A DNA stretch of 64,000 nucleotides from assembly GCA_022825825.1 (NCBI GenBank), contig JAJDWA010000033.1:1-64000 (forward strand), in the 5' to 3' direction. Within the stretch, counting starts at the first letter, position 1. Each line of letters starts with the position of its first letter. The position numbers were made by a program, and so were the translations under genes. The notes under the pieces were generated by a model. That model had not been told where the DNA came from, did not search any database, and was given only the letters and a program-made list of their open reading frames with translations. Below are positions 9,414 to 18,299 of this stretch, in pieces. This DNA is from Candidatus Poribacteria bacterium (lineage in GTDB: Bacteria > Poribacteria > WGA-4E > WGA-3G).

Positions 9414-9720
9414 CTAAAGTTTGGACAATTTATGCCAGTTATATCTTGAGTTATCAAGTCTTTTTCTATTTTTCTGTAAGTTTCCCATATCAGTGGAACC
9501 TCACGAAAAATGCTGCACTCCAGCGGAATGTTATGTGTCAGTTCACTAACATACCGCTCCGCTGGAGCGGGAAATGTCAGTTCGGACTGTGGCTATAAAC
9601 ATATTGCTCCGCTGGAGCAAAGAGGGTTCCGTTTTGTGTGTTGCGTTAGGATTTCGTAGCAGATGAAGTCCAACAATTTCTTATATTGAACTCGCGTATG
9701 AAAAATTGTCCAAACTATAG
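9414..9720. repeat. 307-bp MITE-like element with 18-bp inverted ends and internal palindromes
   Basis: CTAAAGTTTGGACAATTT (9414-9431) and its inverse AAATTGTCCAAACTATAG (9703-9720) match at 17 of 18 positions. Inside are two near-identical palindromes, 9554-9570 (CCGCTCC-GCT-GGAGCGG) and 9604-9620 (TTGCTCC-GCT-GGAGCAA), each preceded by TGTCAGTTC, and a degenerate third copy at 9515-9529. No ORF. It fills most of the 428-bp divergent intergenic region (9335-9762) between the PorV-type gene and the vertex-protein operon, so the right end may also carry the operon's promoter. No target-site duplication was clear. Confidence 0.5.
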
Positions 9721-9762
9721 AATCTTAAAATAAATGAATTAAATCAAATTGAGATTATACTA

Positions 9763-10056
9763 ATGGATATAGGAAAAGTCATTGGGACCGTTGTTGCAAC
9801 CCGAAAAGACCCAAGTTTAGAAGGTACACGCCTTCTCGTCGTGCAACCTTTAGATGAAAAACATAATCCTATTGCCGAACCGCTTGTCGCAGTAGATACG
9901 TTACAAGATGCGGGAGTAGGAGAAATAGTCTACATAGTTACTGGAGGAGATGCGGTAGGTGTTATACCCGGAAGACGAATGCCAGTGGATGTAGCAATTG
10001 TTGGTCTTATTGATTCTCTCTCGCTGCTTGAAGAACCGAGTAAAACCTCATCGTAA
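9763..10056 (+). CDS. EutN/CcmL-family microcompartment vertex protein (BMC-P) 1
   Basis: 97 residues, the normal length of the pentameric proteins that cap the vertices of bacterial microcompartment shells. The family signature is seen at the start (IGKVIGTVVATRKDPSLEG followed by LLVVQPL) and in VDTLQDAGVGEIVYIVTGGDA. VGLIDSL near the end is also typical. The ribosome site is weak (GAGA about 8 nt before the ATG). It is first of four genes in the same direction. No hexameric BMC-H shell gene or signature enzyme lies in the window, so the compartment type cannot be told. Confidence 0.9.
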   Translation: MDIGKVIGTVVATRKDPSLEGTRLLVVQPLDEKHNPIAEPLVAVDTLQDAGVGEIVYIVTGGDAVGVIPGRRMPVDVAIVGLIDSLSLLEEPSKTSS

Positions 10057-10113
10057 CTTCGCGAAGTTTTAGTCTTGCATTGCTCGATACTATGCAAAAT
10101 CTTGTAGGTTTTT

Positions 10114-10410
10114 ATGTACCTTGCAAAAGTAATTGGTAAAGCCGTATCTGTGCTTAAGCACCCAGCATATCAAAATCGCACGCTGCTGCTTGTGCAGCCG
10201 TTAAGTCTAAGATCAGAACTTGTTCGCACACCAACAATCGCTGTGGATTATGTAGGGGCAGGTGAAGGCGATACGGTGATTGTAGGGGCAGGGCCTGGCG
10301 TCGCTCAAGAGGTCTTCGGTGTAGAAAACGCCCCTATCCGAGAACTCATAATGGGGATTGTAGATCATTTTGATGTAGAATTTCTGGAGGAGACAAAATG
10401 GAACGAATAA
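10114..10410 (+). CDS. EutN/CcmL-family microcompartment vertex protein (BMC-P) 2
   Basis: 98 residues, paralogous to the gene 57 nt upstream: AKVIGKAVSVLKHPAYQN followed by LLLVQPL, then AVDYVGAGEGDTVIVGAGPGV and IVDHFDVEF. Two vertex paralogues are common in shell loci, where they can form mixed vertices. The last codons overlap the start of the following lipoprotein gene by 13 nt, so the two are very probably translated together. Shell partners must be elsewhere in the genome. Confidence 0.9.
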   Translation: MYLAKVIGKAVSVLKHPAYQNRTLLLVQPLSLRSELVRTPTIAVDYVGAGEGDTVIVGAGPGVAQEVFGVENAPIRELIMGIVDHFDVEFLEETKWNE

Positions 10411-11012
10411 GGACTATGCTCACAAAAAACTTATTCTACGTTTCTTGTTTACTTTTTATCTGTTTAAGTATGAGCGCATGCAAACTTGCATCGATATTAT
10501 CAACGCAATATAGTAAAAATATAGCACAAGCCAATTATGGAACCGAAGCAAACCACCCTGGGCTAAACGATGGAAACCTCGAAACTGTAGCAACCGTTCC
10601 GGCAAAAAACAACCGCTACTTTGTCATCAGATTTGCCGAAGTGCACCCGGTCCACAAAATTATTATTCACAACGAAAACCTGTTTCGTTTTCAGATGGAT
10701 TATTTAAATCCGGATACTGGTGAATGGGAAACCTTTGATTCTGTCGTTCAGCGGCGCAACCTTGAAGGCAAACGCGCCCAACCCACGTTTGTTTTTGATA
10801 GGTTAAATTTTCATACGCAGATGATCCGAATTACCGTAACTCGGACTGTAGACGACATTGTTGTGAACAAATTGGTCACCGATCCTGGTGATAAAGTGGT
10901 AAATCAGCGTCAAACGATAGCTGGCCAATATTTGCCTCACTACCGTGTAGTACGACCTTCAACTGCTCAAATCCGAGAAATTGAGGTCTATCACCTCGCC
11001 AAAAATAAGTAA
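10398..11012 (+). CDS. Putative lipoprotein with discoidin-like domain
   Basis: 204 residues. A signal sequence with lipobox-like LSMSAC (Cys at about residue 28) predicts lipid anchoring. The mature part resembles a galactose-binding/discoidin (F5/8 type C) sandwich: the start ANYGTEANHPGLNDGNLET is typical for such domains, followed by FVIRFAEVHPVHKIIIHNEN and a final REIEVYHLAK strand. It probably binds a glycan or protein at the envelope. GGAGGAG lies 7 nt upstream of the ATG, inside the preceding gene, and the coding regions overlap by 13 nt. The gene precedes the PorU-like protease by 34 nt. Confidence 0.75.
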   Translation: MERIRTMLTKNLFYVSCLLFICLSMSACKLASILSTQYSKNIAQANYGTEANHPGLNDGNLETVATVPAKNNRYFVIRFAEVHPVHKIIIHNENLFRFQMDYLNPDTGEWETFDSVVQRRNLEGKRAQPTFVFDRLNFHTQMIRITVTRTVDDIVVNKLVTDPGDKVVNQRQTIAGQYLPHYRVVRPSTAQIREIEVYHLAKNK

Positions 11013-11046
11013 TATAAATCTGGACTCACAATTTCCCATTTAATAT

Positions 11047-14000
11047 ATGGTTATCAAAATGAAGCATACTGTACTATTTACAGCAATTCTTGTTTTTTTC
11101 TTGTCCACTACAGGCACAGAAGCGGTACCAGTTAATCAAAATCATCAATCAGCTGCAAGTGTAATAACCACCAACAGTGGAAAGATTGAGTTGGTAAGTG
11201 CTACATCTCACGGAATAACTGTTCAACTTGTCATCGCCAAATCAGATTTCAAAATCGACACACTGGAACATAACGACAAACAATTTCAGACGCTTTCATT
11301 CCCAGAATGCCGTTACATCACAGGGCCAGGCGTGCCTCGCCTTCCCATGCAAACCACTCTGATTGGTGTCCCACCTACCGCGAGTTTTACATTACGTGTT
11401 GCTGATAGCAGTGACTTTAGCACGTATAAACTCACACACACGCTTGCAGATCGCAGCGTTAATTTTGGACAACACAATTTTAATGATGCGGTATCAAAAC
11501 CAAAATTAGATCAGATTTATACAACCAATCGTTTTTTTCCGCACAACCTTGCTGAAATTAGAACTGCAGGCTGGATTCGGGAGAACCGTGTTCTTCCTAT
11601 CCAACTAAACCCTATTCAGTATAACCCTGTCAGTGGCGAGGTAAAACTCTACCATCGGCTTGTAGTAGAGGTGCAATTCAACGGGGTAGGGAGCGCACCA
11701 TCAGCGATTCAAGGATTCCCTCGTCCAGAATCTTCTGTTTATGAGGAAATGTTTGAAAATCTACTGATCAATCCCCAGCTTGCTAAGCAGTGGCGTTCGC
11801 CAGTTACGCATGCGATCCCAAGGGATGATTCTTTGAGAGGTGGAACAGTCACCACACACAGCTCTGCCTTTTCTGTACCCAGTGCGCCTGCAATTACTTC
11901 ACCTCGCTACAAAGTTTTTATCGCCAAGTCAGGCATGTACCGCATTACAGCAGACGACTTGATAGCAGCTGGCGCTGATATAACAGCTATCAGACCCTCT
12001 ACATTGGCACTCTCTAACAAAGGGAAACAGATTCCAATTTTTGTGCGGAACGCAGACAACGGAAGGACAACAGATAGCACCACTGGCTTTGATGCAGCAG
12101 GTGAAATTATCTTCTACGGCGAACGTCACAGCGGTGAAAAAACCTATTTTGATCCTTATTCAGACGAGAATGTCTATTGGCTTTCGTGGAATGCGGGCCC
12201 GGGACTCCGGATGGAAACGAAAGTCCTCTCCTCAGATATACCTGGACAGTCCGAACCCAAAAACTTTCGGACACGTGTCCATGTTGAAAAGGATAATCAG
12301 TTTCGACGGTTTAAAAATTTTGGTTTGCCAGCAGGAAGTCAGTACGACGAATTTGGCGGGGGGCTCCTGGAACGCCACTTCGTTCTTGAGACTTTACCTG
12401 AGTTGCCAAACGACAGTTGGTTTTGGACGCAACTCACTGCGCCAGAGACAAGAACTTTTCCTTTTACAATTAACGGTGTTGCTGGAACCGGTCAACCTGC
12501 CGCTATACGGGTCGCGTTCCACGGTAGATCGGAAGGTTCTCACTTTACAGAACTATGGTTGAATAACGATGTTGACTTTGGGAGACCTCAGTGGGATGGA
12601 GAAACAGAATTTCAATTTGAAAATCAACAAATCTCCCAATCCGTCCTCAAAAACGGCAGAAATACAATTGGGATGGTTAGCCCTGGAGGGAGAGGTTTGG
12701 ATCTCATAATGCTGAATTGGTTTGAAATAGATTATTGGCGAACTTATGAGGCAGCAAATGATGTACTCCCTTTTTCAATTACGTTAATGCCTGACAGTGA
12801 AACCGGTAATATAAATACCAATTTTAAGGTTGAGTTAAAGAATTTCTCTAAGCCCAATATCGAAATTTATGGTGTTGATGGGACTCGTTACGTTGGTTTA
12901 GCACCAATAGAAGATAGGGATCAACAGGGGGTCTACAATGTCGTTTTTCGGTCATCACAAATTAGGAACATCTCGCAAAGTTCCCTTGATACATCTATTC
13001 AATATATTGCGCTGACGAGCAACAAGTTCCGTAAACCGAAACAAATCATCAAGGATACATTATCGGATTTACGCGGTCAACACAACGGCGCAGATTACAT
13101 CATCATTACAGATACAGAATTTATTCGCGACGTGCAACCTCTCGCAAACTTTCGAAACCAACAGGGGCTGCGAACTAAAGTGGTGGATGTCCAAAATATA
13201 TATGATGAATTTAATCATGGAATTTCTAATCCTTATGCGCTTCGCGATTTTCTGAAGTATGCGTATGAAAACTGGCAACCACCTGCTCCAACCTACGTTT
13301 TGCTGATTGGTGATACCAGTCCAAAAGAAAATATCAGTTTTGTGCCCACAATTCAGGTGCAAATCCCTGGTTACGGTTCATCTGCCAGTGATCACCAGTT
13401 CGTTACTTTCCGCGGCGCGGATAATTTTCCAGACATGTTTATTGGGAGAGTACCAGCAAACAATAGTGTAGATGTACGTATATTCGTTGAACACGCGATA
13501 AACTATGAAACTACATCTGAATTTGGTCCCTGGCACAAACGCATACTTATGCTTGCTGGCTCTGATGAAAGATTTCACGTCCAAACCGATCAACTTATTG
13601 CAGATCGGAATCTTCCCGAAAAATATGAACCTATCCAAATCTATGCGCCGCCTACAGCTGAAGAAGAACTGACATTAGGTGAAGGTACCACGCCTGTCGG
13701 GCGACAGGTGATTGACGGGTTCAACGATGGGGCATCTCTTGTAAACTATATTGGCCATGGTGGGGGCGGTGTCTGGTCATCCTACCGTATGATGGGTTTG
13801 GAGGATCCGCACAAAAACTTAGCTAATATTTCGCAGCTGCCTCTTGTTATTAGTATGACCTGTTATACCGGTCAATTTGACAATCCCACAAGCTGCCTTG
13901 CGGAGGAGTTACTCCGTTCGGAGAGCGGTGGGGCAATCGCGATTATCGGTGGAACAAGTATCGGAGAATTAACAGGGGATTATCTCCTAAATAAAGAAAT

Positions 14001-16242
14001 TTTTGAAGTTATCTTTAACGACAATACACAACACATCGGTGCTATTCTTGCCGAAGCAAAAACACAGTTTCTGATAAACGCACCACATTACTTCGATCTT
14101 AATGAAGTTTTCACTCTTTTCGGCGATCCCGCAACTCGATTGAGATTGCCACACACACAACTACAGGTAACATCTGAAATAGAAGATATATCTGAGCGAA
14201 ATGATTTCGAGGCAGAAACACAGTTATCTATTTCGGGAGAACTACTTAACCCTGATTTTAATGGGGACGTAGAAATTACTGTCCTTCCGAACCCTCCGGA
14301 TAGAAGAATGAAAAGGAGACACGCAAGGCATAGACCTTCAGATACGGTTATTCAACGTGCTATAGACACTACACCTCGGAAGGAAACTGTGGCGGTAATT
14401 GATGGTCAGTTCAAAGCTCAAATTCCGATTCCATTTAATAGTGCGTTTGATGCATGGGATTTGAGAGCTTACGCATGGAATGAGGAAGAAGATGCAATTG
14501 GATACATGCATTATATGCCAATTGAGCGATACATCAAAAACGTTCGTCTTGAACCTTATCCTGTACCCCCGAACCAACCTGTCCATGTTTACGCAGAAGT
14601 TGTCAATGAAAGTTTAATTGATGAAATAACCCTCTATTGGAGTGAGTATGAAATAGAATCCCGCCGCGATGATTTTGAAGTTTACGCAATTCCGATGGTT
14701 CAACATAAGGGAGCAACTTACAGAACTGAGCAACCTATTCCTGCCGATCTGTCAAGTAATCTAATTGATTATTACGTCCTTGTCAAACCCAAGGATGGGC
14801 GCACACTTCAGACAAAAGTTGTCACCTACGAAGTGGGGGAAGCGGACCTCACCGTTTTGGAAAACACTATCAACTGGAGTGCAGATGCCCCCTTTCTCCT
14901 TTCAGCGCAAATCAGAAACCGTGGCACGCTTTTCGCCAAAAACGTGCCTGTCCGTTTTTTCCAAATGCCAGCGACTGACAGCTCTACAGCACAAACAGTG
15001 ACACTTGAAGAACTTAAAAATGCAACGCTTATCGGAGAGGAACAGATTATTCCAGAAGTGCCGCCCGACGGTTTTATTGTAGCAAGTGTCCCGTGGCAAC
15101 CTGCCCCTGGCACGTATCTTGTAACAGTATTTGCAGACATGCCCTCGGAAGAACGACCTGAAGGCATGCTTATTGAACGCACAGAGCAGAATAATAGTGC
15201 GTCACAGGTATTTATTAATAACCAACTCTTCCTTACCCCTGAAAGTCTCAGTCAGCCAATTCAGAGCATAGACGGTATTTTTCGCATAACACTATCGCCA
15301 GAGAGCCTTCAAAGGCATTCAGTGATGACGTTTGAAACGGAAAAGTTGACCATAACAAACCAACCGGATATTACGCATATCTCCACAACGCCTACAGCCT
15401 ATCGTCTAAACTTCAGCCAACAAACCGACTTGACAGGGACAGCATCATTTGTGAAAACCGAGAGCCCAGATGCCCATATCTATATGCGGGACGATGAAAC
15501 AAGGAACTGGATTCGAGTTGGCAAAGAAACAGATCACGGTGAAACTATTTCCGCGGAGGTTAAACTACCAGGAACATTCGCTTTGCTCACACACACAGAT
15601 TCTCGCCCGCCAGCACTGGAATTAACAGCTGAAAATCAGGGATTCATTGATGGTGATTACATCTCCGATACACCCGTTATCTCCGCGAAAATAGAGGACG
15701 CGAACGGTATTGACTCCCGGCCAGAGAATATTATTCTTACCAAAAACGGGAATCGCGTTCCGAAAGATGAATACACAGTATCCGCTTCTCCCACAAGTAG
15801 TAACGTTCTCCTGATAACCTATTCCCCGGTTAATGCGTTGCCAGCAGGTGAATACCGAATTCGGTTGCAGGCACAAGATGCAAATGGCAATGTTGCAGAC
15901 ACCGAGCGGACAGCAAGGGTTGCAGGTGGATTTGAAATTAAGAACATAGCGAATTTTCCAAACCCGTTTCGTCCTGGACAAGGCACTGGAAAAGGGACAC
16001 ACTTCGCCTACTATCTCACAGAAAGTGCGGATAAAGTTACCCTCAAAATTTATACACTCACCGGCAAACTCATCACTACCGTTGATACGCTTGACGCGGC
16101 AACTTCTTATAACGAATATCATTTTGATGGTTTAGATGCCGACGGTGCCCCCCTCGCAAACGGTGTTTATATCTACAAATTCACTGCTACCAAAGGTGAT
16201 GTGCGCGCACAGAAAGTTGGTAAGATAGTGGTTCTTAAGTAG
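11047..16242 (+). CDS. porU: PorU-like C25 (gingipain-family) protease with type IX-like C-terminal domain
   Basis: 1731 residues. N-terminal signal peptide (about 1-27, ending GTEA), a long N-terminal region as in PorU/gingipain pro-domains, then a peptidase C25 domain (about 670-1060). The catalytic dyad is visible as H904 in YIGHGGGG and C939 in SMTCYTGQF. After several beta-sandwich segments comes a C-terminal domain of about 99 residues starting near 1633 (NIANFPNPFRPG) and ending KVGKIVVLK, the FlgD/type A sorting-domain fold. In Bacteroidota, PorU is the cell-surface sortase that cuts cargo C-terminal domains. This protein could be that sortase or a secreted gingipain-type protease. 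A PorV-type barrel is encoded nearby. A second ATG at 11059 is an alternative start. Confidence 0.85.
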   Translation: MVIKMKHTVLFTAILVFFLSTTGTEAVPVNQNHQSAASVITTNSGKIELVSATSHGITVQLVIAKSDFKIDTLEHNDKQFQTLSFPECRYITGPGVPRLPMQTTLIGVPPTASFTLRVADSSDFSTYKLTHTLADRSVNFGQHNFNDAVSKPKLDQIYTTNRFFPHNLAEIRTAGWIRENRVLPIQLNPIQYNPVSGEVKLYHRLVVEVQFNGVGSAPSAIQGFPRPESSVYEEMFENLLINPQLAKQWRSPVTHAIPRDDSLRGGTVTTHSSAFSVPSAPAITSPRYKVFIAKSGMYRITADDLIAAGADITAIRPSTLALSNKGKQIPIFVRNADNGRTTDSTTGFDAAGEIIFYGERHSGEKTYFDPYSDENVYWLSWNAGPGLRMETKVLSSDIPGQSEPKNFRTRVHVEKDNQFRRFKNFGLPAGSQYDEFGGGLLERHFVLETLPELPNDSWFWTQLTAPETRTFPFTINGVAGTGQPAAIRVAFHGRSEGSHFTELWLNNDVDFGRPQWDGETEFQFENQQISQSVLKNGRNTIGMVSPGGRGLDLIMLNWFEIDYWRTYEAANDVLPFSITLMPDSETGNINTNFKVELKNFSKPNIEIYGVDGTRYVGLAPIEDRDQQGVYNVVFRSSQIRNISQSSLDTSIQYIALTSNKFRKPKQIIKDTLSDLRGQHNGADYIIITDTEFIRDVQPLANFRNQQGLRTKVVDVQNIYDEFNHGISNPYALRDFLKYAYENWQPPAPTYVLLIGDTSPKENISFVPTIQVQIPGYGSSASDHQFVTFRGADNFPDMFIGRVPANNSVDVRIFVEHAINYETTSEFGPWHKRILMLAGSDERFHVQTDQLIADRNLPEKYEPIQIYAPPTAEEELTLGEGTTPVGRQVIDGFNDGASLVNYIGHGGGGVWSSYRMMGLEDPHKNLANISQLPLVISMTCYTGQFDNPTSCLAEELLRSESGGAIAIIGGTSIGELTGDYLLNKEIFEVIFNDNTQHIGAILAEAKTQFLINAPHYFDLNEVFTLFGDPATRLRLPHTQLQVTSEIEDISERNDFEAETQLSISGELLNPDFNGDVEITVLPNPPDRRMKRRHARHRPSDTVIQRAIDTTPRKETVAVIDGQFKAQIPIPFNSAFDAWDLRAYAWNEEEDAIGYMHYMPIERYIKNVRLEPYPVPPNQPVHVYAEVVNESLIDEITLYWSEYEIESRRDDFEVYAIPMVQHKGATYRTEQPIPADLSSNLIDYYVLVKPKDGRTLQTKVVTYEVGEADLTVLENTINWSADAPFLLSAQIRNRGTLFAKNVPVRFFQMPATDSSTAQTVTLEELKNATLIGEEQIIPEVPPDGFIVASVPWQPAPGTYLVTVFADMPSEERPEGMLIERTEQNNSASQVFINNQLFLTPESLSQPIQSIDGIFRITLSPESLQRHSVMTFETEKLTITNQPDITHISTTPTAYRLNFSQQTDLTGTASFVKTESPDAHIYMRDDETRNWIRVGKETDHGETISAEVKLPGTFALLTHTDSRPPALELTAENQGFIDGDYISDTPVISAKIEDANGIDSRPENIILTKNGNRVPKDEYTVSASPTSSNVLLITYSPVNALPAGEYRIRLQAQDANGNVADTERTARVAGGFEIKNIANFPNPFRPGQGTGKGTHFAYYLTESADKVTLKIYTLTGKLITTVDTLDAATSYNEYHFDGLDADGAPLANGVYIYKFTATKGDVRAQKVGKIVVLK

Positions 16243-16259
16243 GACAGTATACCTAACTG

Positions 16260-17240
16260 CTATGCCCCGCGCCCAAACACTAAAACATCATAATGCTGTC
16301 CGTTGTACGTAAACTGATTTTTGAACTGTCCTTCACAAGTAAAACCTGCAGCCTCTAAAACCGCTGCCTTCTCCTCTGCACCACTATCAATATAACACTG
16401 CACTTTCAATTCGGGAAACTGCAATGCTGAAAGCAAAGCAGGAACAGATTCTGCAAAATTAGGATGAAAAAAGAGGTCAAGAATAACAATGGCGTTCCGC
16501 CACTGGCTATCTCTACACACCGTTGCCCACCCAACAATTGTCCCGCTTTCTGTGACCAACAGTTTTGCATCATCGTAAACGTCATCCGTTTCCAAAGTGT
16601 GCTTAAAACTCAAAAAACCACCTTCAAGATTCGTGGGACCATAGACACCCCACTTAAGACTCCGCAGCGCGTCCCATCCTACTATTCCTGAGAGTGCCGT
16701 GACTTTCGGCCAATCATGCCATTCAACAGGTTTTGGCTGCACAGGTGCAGACGCGAAATAGCGTTCTTCAAAATCCTCTTTTACGTGATATTTCATGAAA
16801 CCTGATTCTGGATATACACTTTCAAATCCAAAGCTATGATAGATATGGTATGGATGCCCGTTGTATCCCGTTCCAAGGTAAAGCGCGTGTCCATCTCTTT
16901 GCCGAAAATCCTCCATCTGATAGGCCATTGCGCCCTTACATGCTCCCTTTCTACGTTGGTCTGGCAGTGTAAAAACATGCCCCAAAATTCCGATCCCTTC
17001 ATGCTCAACCGTCATGATATTAGTAATAATATTCCCATTAATTTTCCCAACATAAAAGCGAGTTTCTAACGCATCAAGCGATTCGGTAACACATCGTTCA
17101 ATATGCCACTCCCAGTTTCCCCCTTTGTGCCCAAGGAACTGTTTCACCTCTTCGGCATGACGTTCATCTGGTGCGGTAATCACACCGACTTCCATGTTTT
17201 CGCCTGTTTTTAGTACTGTATTTCCCAATTTTTTGTACAT
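16260..17240 (-). CDS. GNAT-family N-acetyltransferase (tandem)
   Basis: About 326 residues. The N-terminal GNAT fold has the acetyl-CoA loop in LPDQRRKGACKGAM (Q/RxxGxA form), followed by YNGHPYHIYHSFGFE. The C-terminal half looks like a second, degenerate GNAT repeat (LLVTESGTIVGWATVC, then VLEAAGFTCEG). Soluble and cytoplasmic; substrate unknown. The ATG at 17240 has GAGGTAG directly upstream and is preferred to an in-frame TTG at 17273. It converges with the protease gene, with only 17 nt between the stops. Confidence 0.85.
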   Translation of the reverse strand: MYKKLGNTVLKTGENMEVGVITAPDERHAEEVKQFLGHKGGNWEWHIERCVTESLDALETRFYVGKINGNIITNIMTVEHEGIGILGHVFTLPDQRRKGACKGAMAYQMEDFRQRDGHALYLGTGYNGHPYHIYHSFGFESVYPESGFMKYHVKEDFEERYFASAPVQPKPVEWHDWPKVTALSGIVGWDALRSLKWGVYGPTNLEGGFLSFKHTLETDDVYDDAKLLVTESGTIVGWATVCRDSQWRNAIVILDLFFHPNFAESVPALLSALQFPELKVQCYIDSGAEEKAAVLEAAGFTCEGQFKNQFTYNGQHYDVLVFGRGA

Positions 17241-17376
17241 TTCTACCTCACGCACAAAATTTAAAATTGACAAAATTTTTAAAATATCATATACTTAACA
17301 CGATTAGGTGTCAAGAACGAACACCGTCTTTTAAATTATATAGAACCTTATTGTTAGGAATTGAAACGGAGCTGAT

Positions 17377-17796
17377 ATGGAAATAGAAAAGACACTGATT
17401 CTGGTGAAACCAGATGGCGTTCAACGCGGACTTATTGGAGAGATCATTTCCCGCTACGAACGAAAAGGGCTTAAGCTTATTGGGTTGAAATTATTGCAAC
17501 TTCCGCTCGTTAAAGCGGAGGAACTGTATGCTGTCCATAAGGGACAGCCGTTTTATGATCGACTTATTGAATTTATGACCTCAGCACCTATTGTTGCTAT
17601 TGCTGTTGAGGGCAAGAACGCTATTAAATTAGCCCGCCTCATAAACGGTAAAACCGATCCCTTAGAATCTAAACCGGGAAGTATTCGCGGGGACTATTCA
17701 ACTGACATCACATATAACCTTGTACATGCATCGGATTGTTTAGAGAACGCCGAGAGCGAATTATCTATTCTATTTTCAGCAGAAGAACTCTGTTAA
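17377..17796 (+). CDS. ndk: Nucleoside diphosphate kinase
   Basis: 139 residues, normal length for the enzyme that transfers the gamma phosphate of ATP to nucleoside diphosphates. Signature segments: EKTLILVKPDGVQRGLIGEI at the start, IRGDYSTD, and NLVHASD with phosphorylated H117. The family usually has HGSDS at that site, so the ASD variant is a small change. The ribosome site is ACGGAG. Monocistronic; the next promoter starts 16 nt after the stop. Confidence 0.96.
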   Translation: MEIEKTLILVKPDGVQRGLIGEIISRYERKGLKLIGLKLLQLPLVKAEELYAVHKGQPFYDRLIEFMTSAPIVAIAVEGKNAIKLARLINGKTDPLESKPGSIRGDYSTDITYNLVHASDCLENAESELSILFSAEELC

Positions 17797-17811
17797 TACC
17801 GTAAAAATTTC

Positions 17812-17840
17812 TTGCTTTTAAATATCAAAAGATTTATAAT
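17812..17840 (+). promoter_or_regulatory. Sigma-70-type promoter of the NPCBM leader
   Basis: TTGCTT (17812-17817), 17-nt spacer, perfect TATAAT (17835-17840). The predicted start is near 17847, about 450 nt before the first NPCBM gene. A small hairpin, ACACC-GGTGT (17841-17855), lies at the start site. Confidence 0.7.
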
Positions 17841-17846
17841 ACACCC

Positions 17847-18213
17847 TAACGGTGTAATTGAACACCCAGTTCTATCATAAAAATCTTATTGCAGGCGTAA
17901 GTTCCTGATAGACGAAAGGCAATGAAAAACCATCTTGTTCAGACTTCAGAAAAAAATAATAGACAAGATGCCCCAAACATATTTTATTCGTTATGGGAAG
18001 TTAATATTTTCGCGCCATTGCGCAAAATAGCGTTATTAACTTTTAGTTTACCCCCCCCTCTTACGAAATTACTTAAAGTTAATTTGTCCAATTGCTGTTT
18101 CGTTTTCACGAACCCCACAACAGCAAGGACGCGTACAATATCTCTTATTAATCTTGCTCAGTCCAGCACCTCGGATTTTCAACCAAATTGGGAATCCAAG
18201 GTGCTATTTTTTT
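17847..18213 (+). ncRNA. Candidate leader or small RNA A with C8 block, upstream of the NPCBM pair
   Basis: Untranslated 367-nt segment between a consensus promoter and a strong terminator hairpin. Visible structure: CATCTTGT/ACAAGATG stem (17931-17938/17963-17970), a stem GTTAATA/TATTAAC around 18000-18040, then TTTA followed by eight Cs (18051-18058). The stretch TTATTAAC...GTTTACCCCCCCC recurs in a similar place before the LamG pair at 41.6 kb. A 107-codon frame here (17922-18245) has no protein-like character. It could be an attenuating leader or a free small RNA; I recognise no known riboswitch class. Confidence 0.4.
18165..18213 (+). terminator. Rho-independent terminator-like hairpin
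   Basis: AGCACCTcGGATTtTC (18165-18180) pairs with the segment ending GGTGCT (to 18205), followed by A and seven Ts. It lies between the promoter at 17812 and the first NPCBM gene, so it would end a leader RNA or act as an attenuator. Confidence 0.7.
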
Positions 18214-18250
18214 CGTTAGCAAGAATTCTATTGTTTTCATTTTAAAATCT

Positions 18251-18274
18251 GGGGGCAACAACGTTGTCCCCTAC
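18251..18274 (-). repeat. REP-like hairpin with GTAG foot
   Basis: 9-bp stem (18251-18259 with 18263-18271, one G-T pair), loop AAC, followed by CTAC. It lies 15 nt upstream of the ribosome site (AGGAG, 18289-18293) of the first NPCBM gene. Confidence 0.55.
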
Positions 18275-18299
18275 AAATAATCTAATATAGGAGTTTAAT

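Noticed and set aside
17922-18245. 107-codon frame inside leader A
   Set aside because: No protein-like pattern, spans a strong terminator hairpin and the C8 block encodes only PPP; better explained as untranslated RNA.
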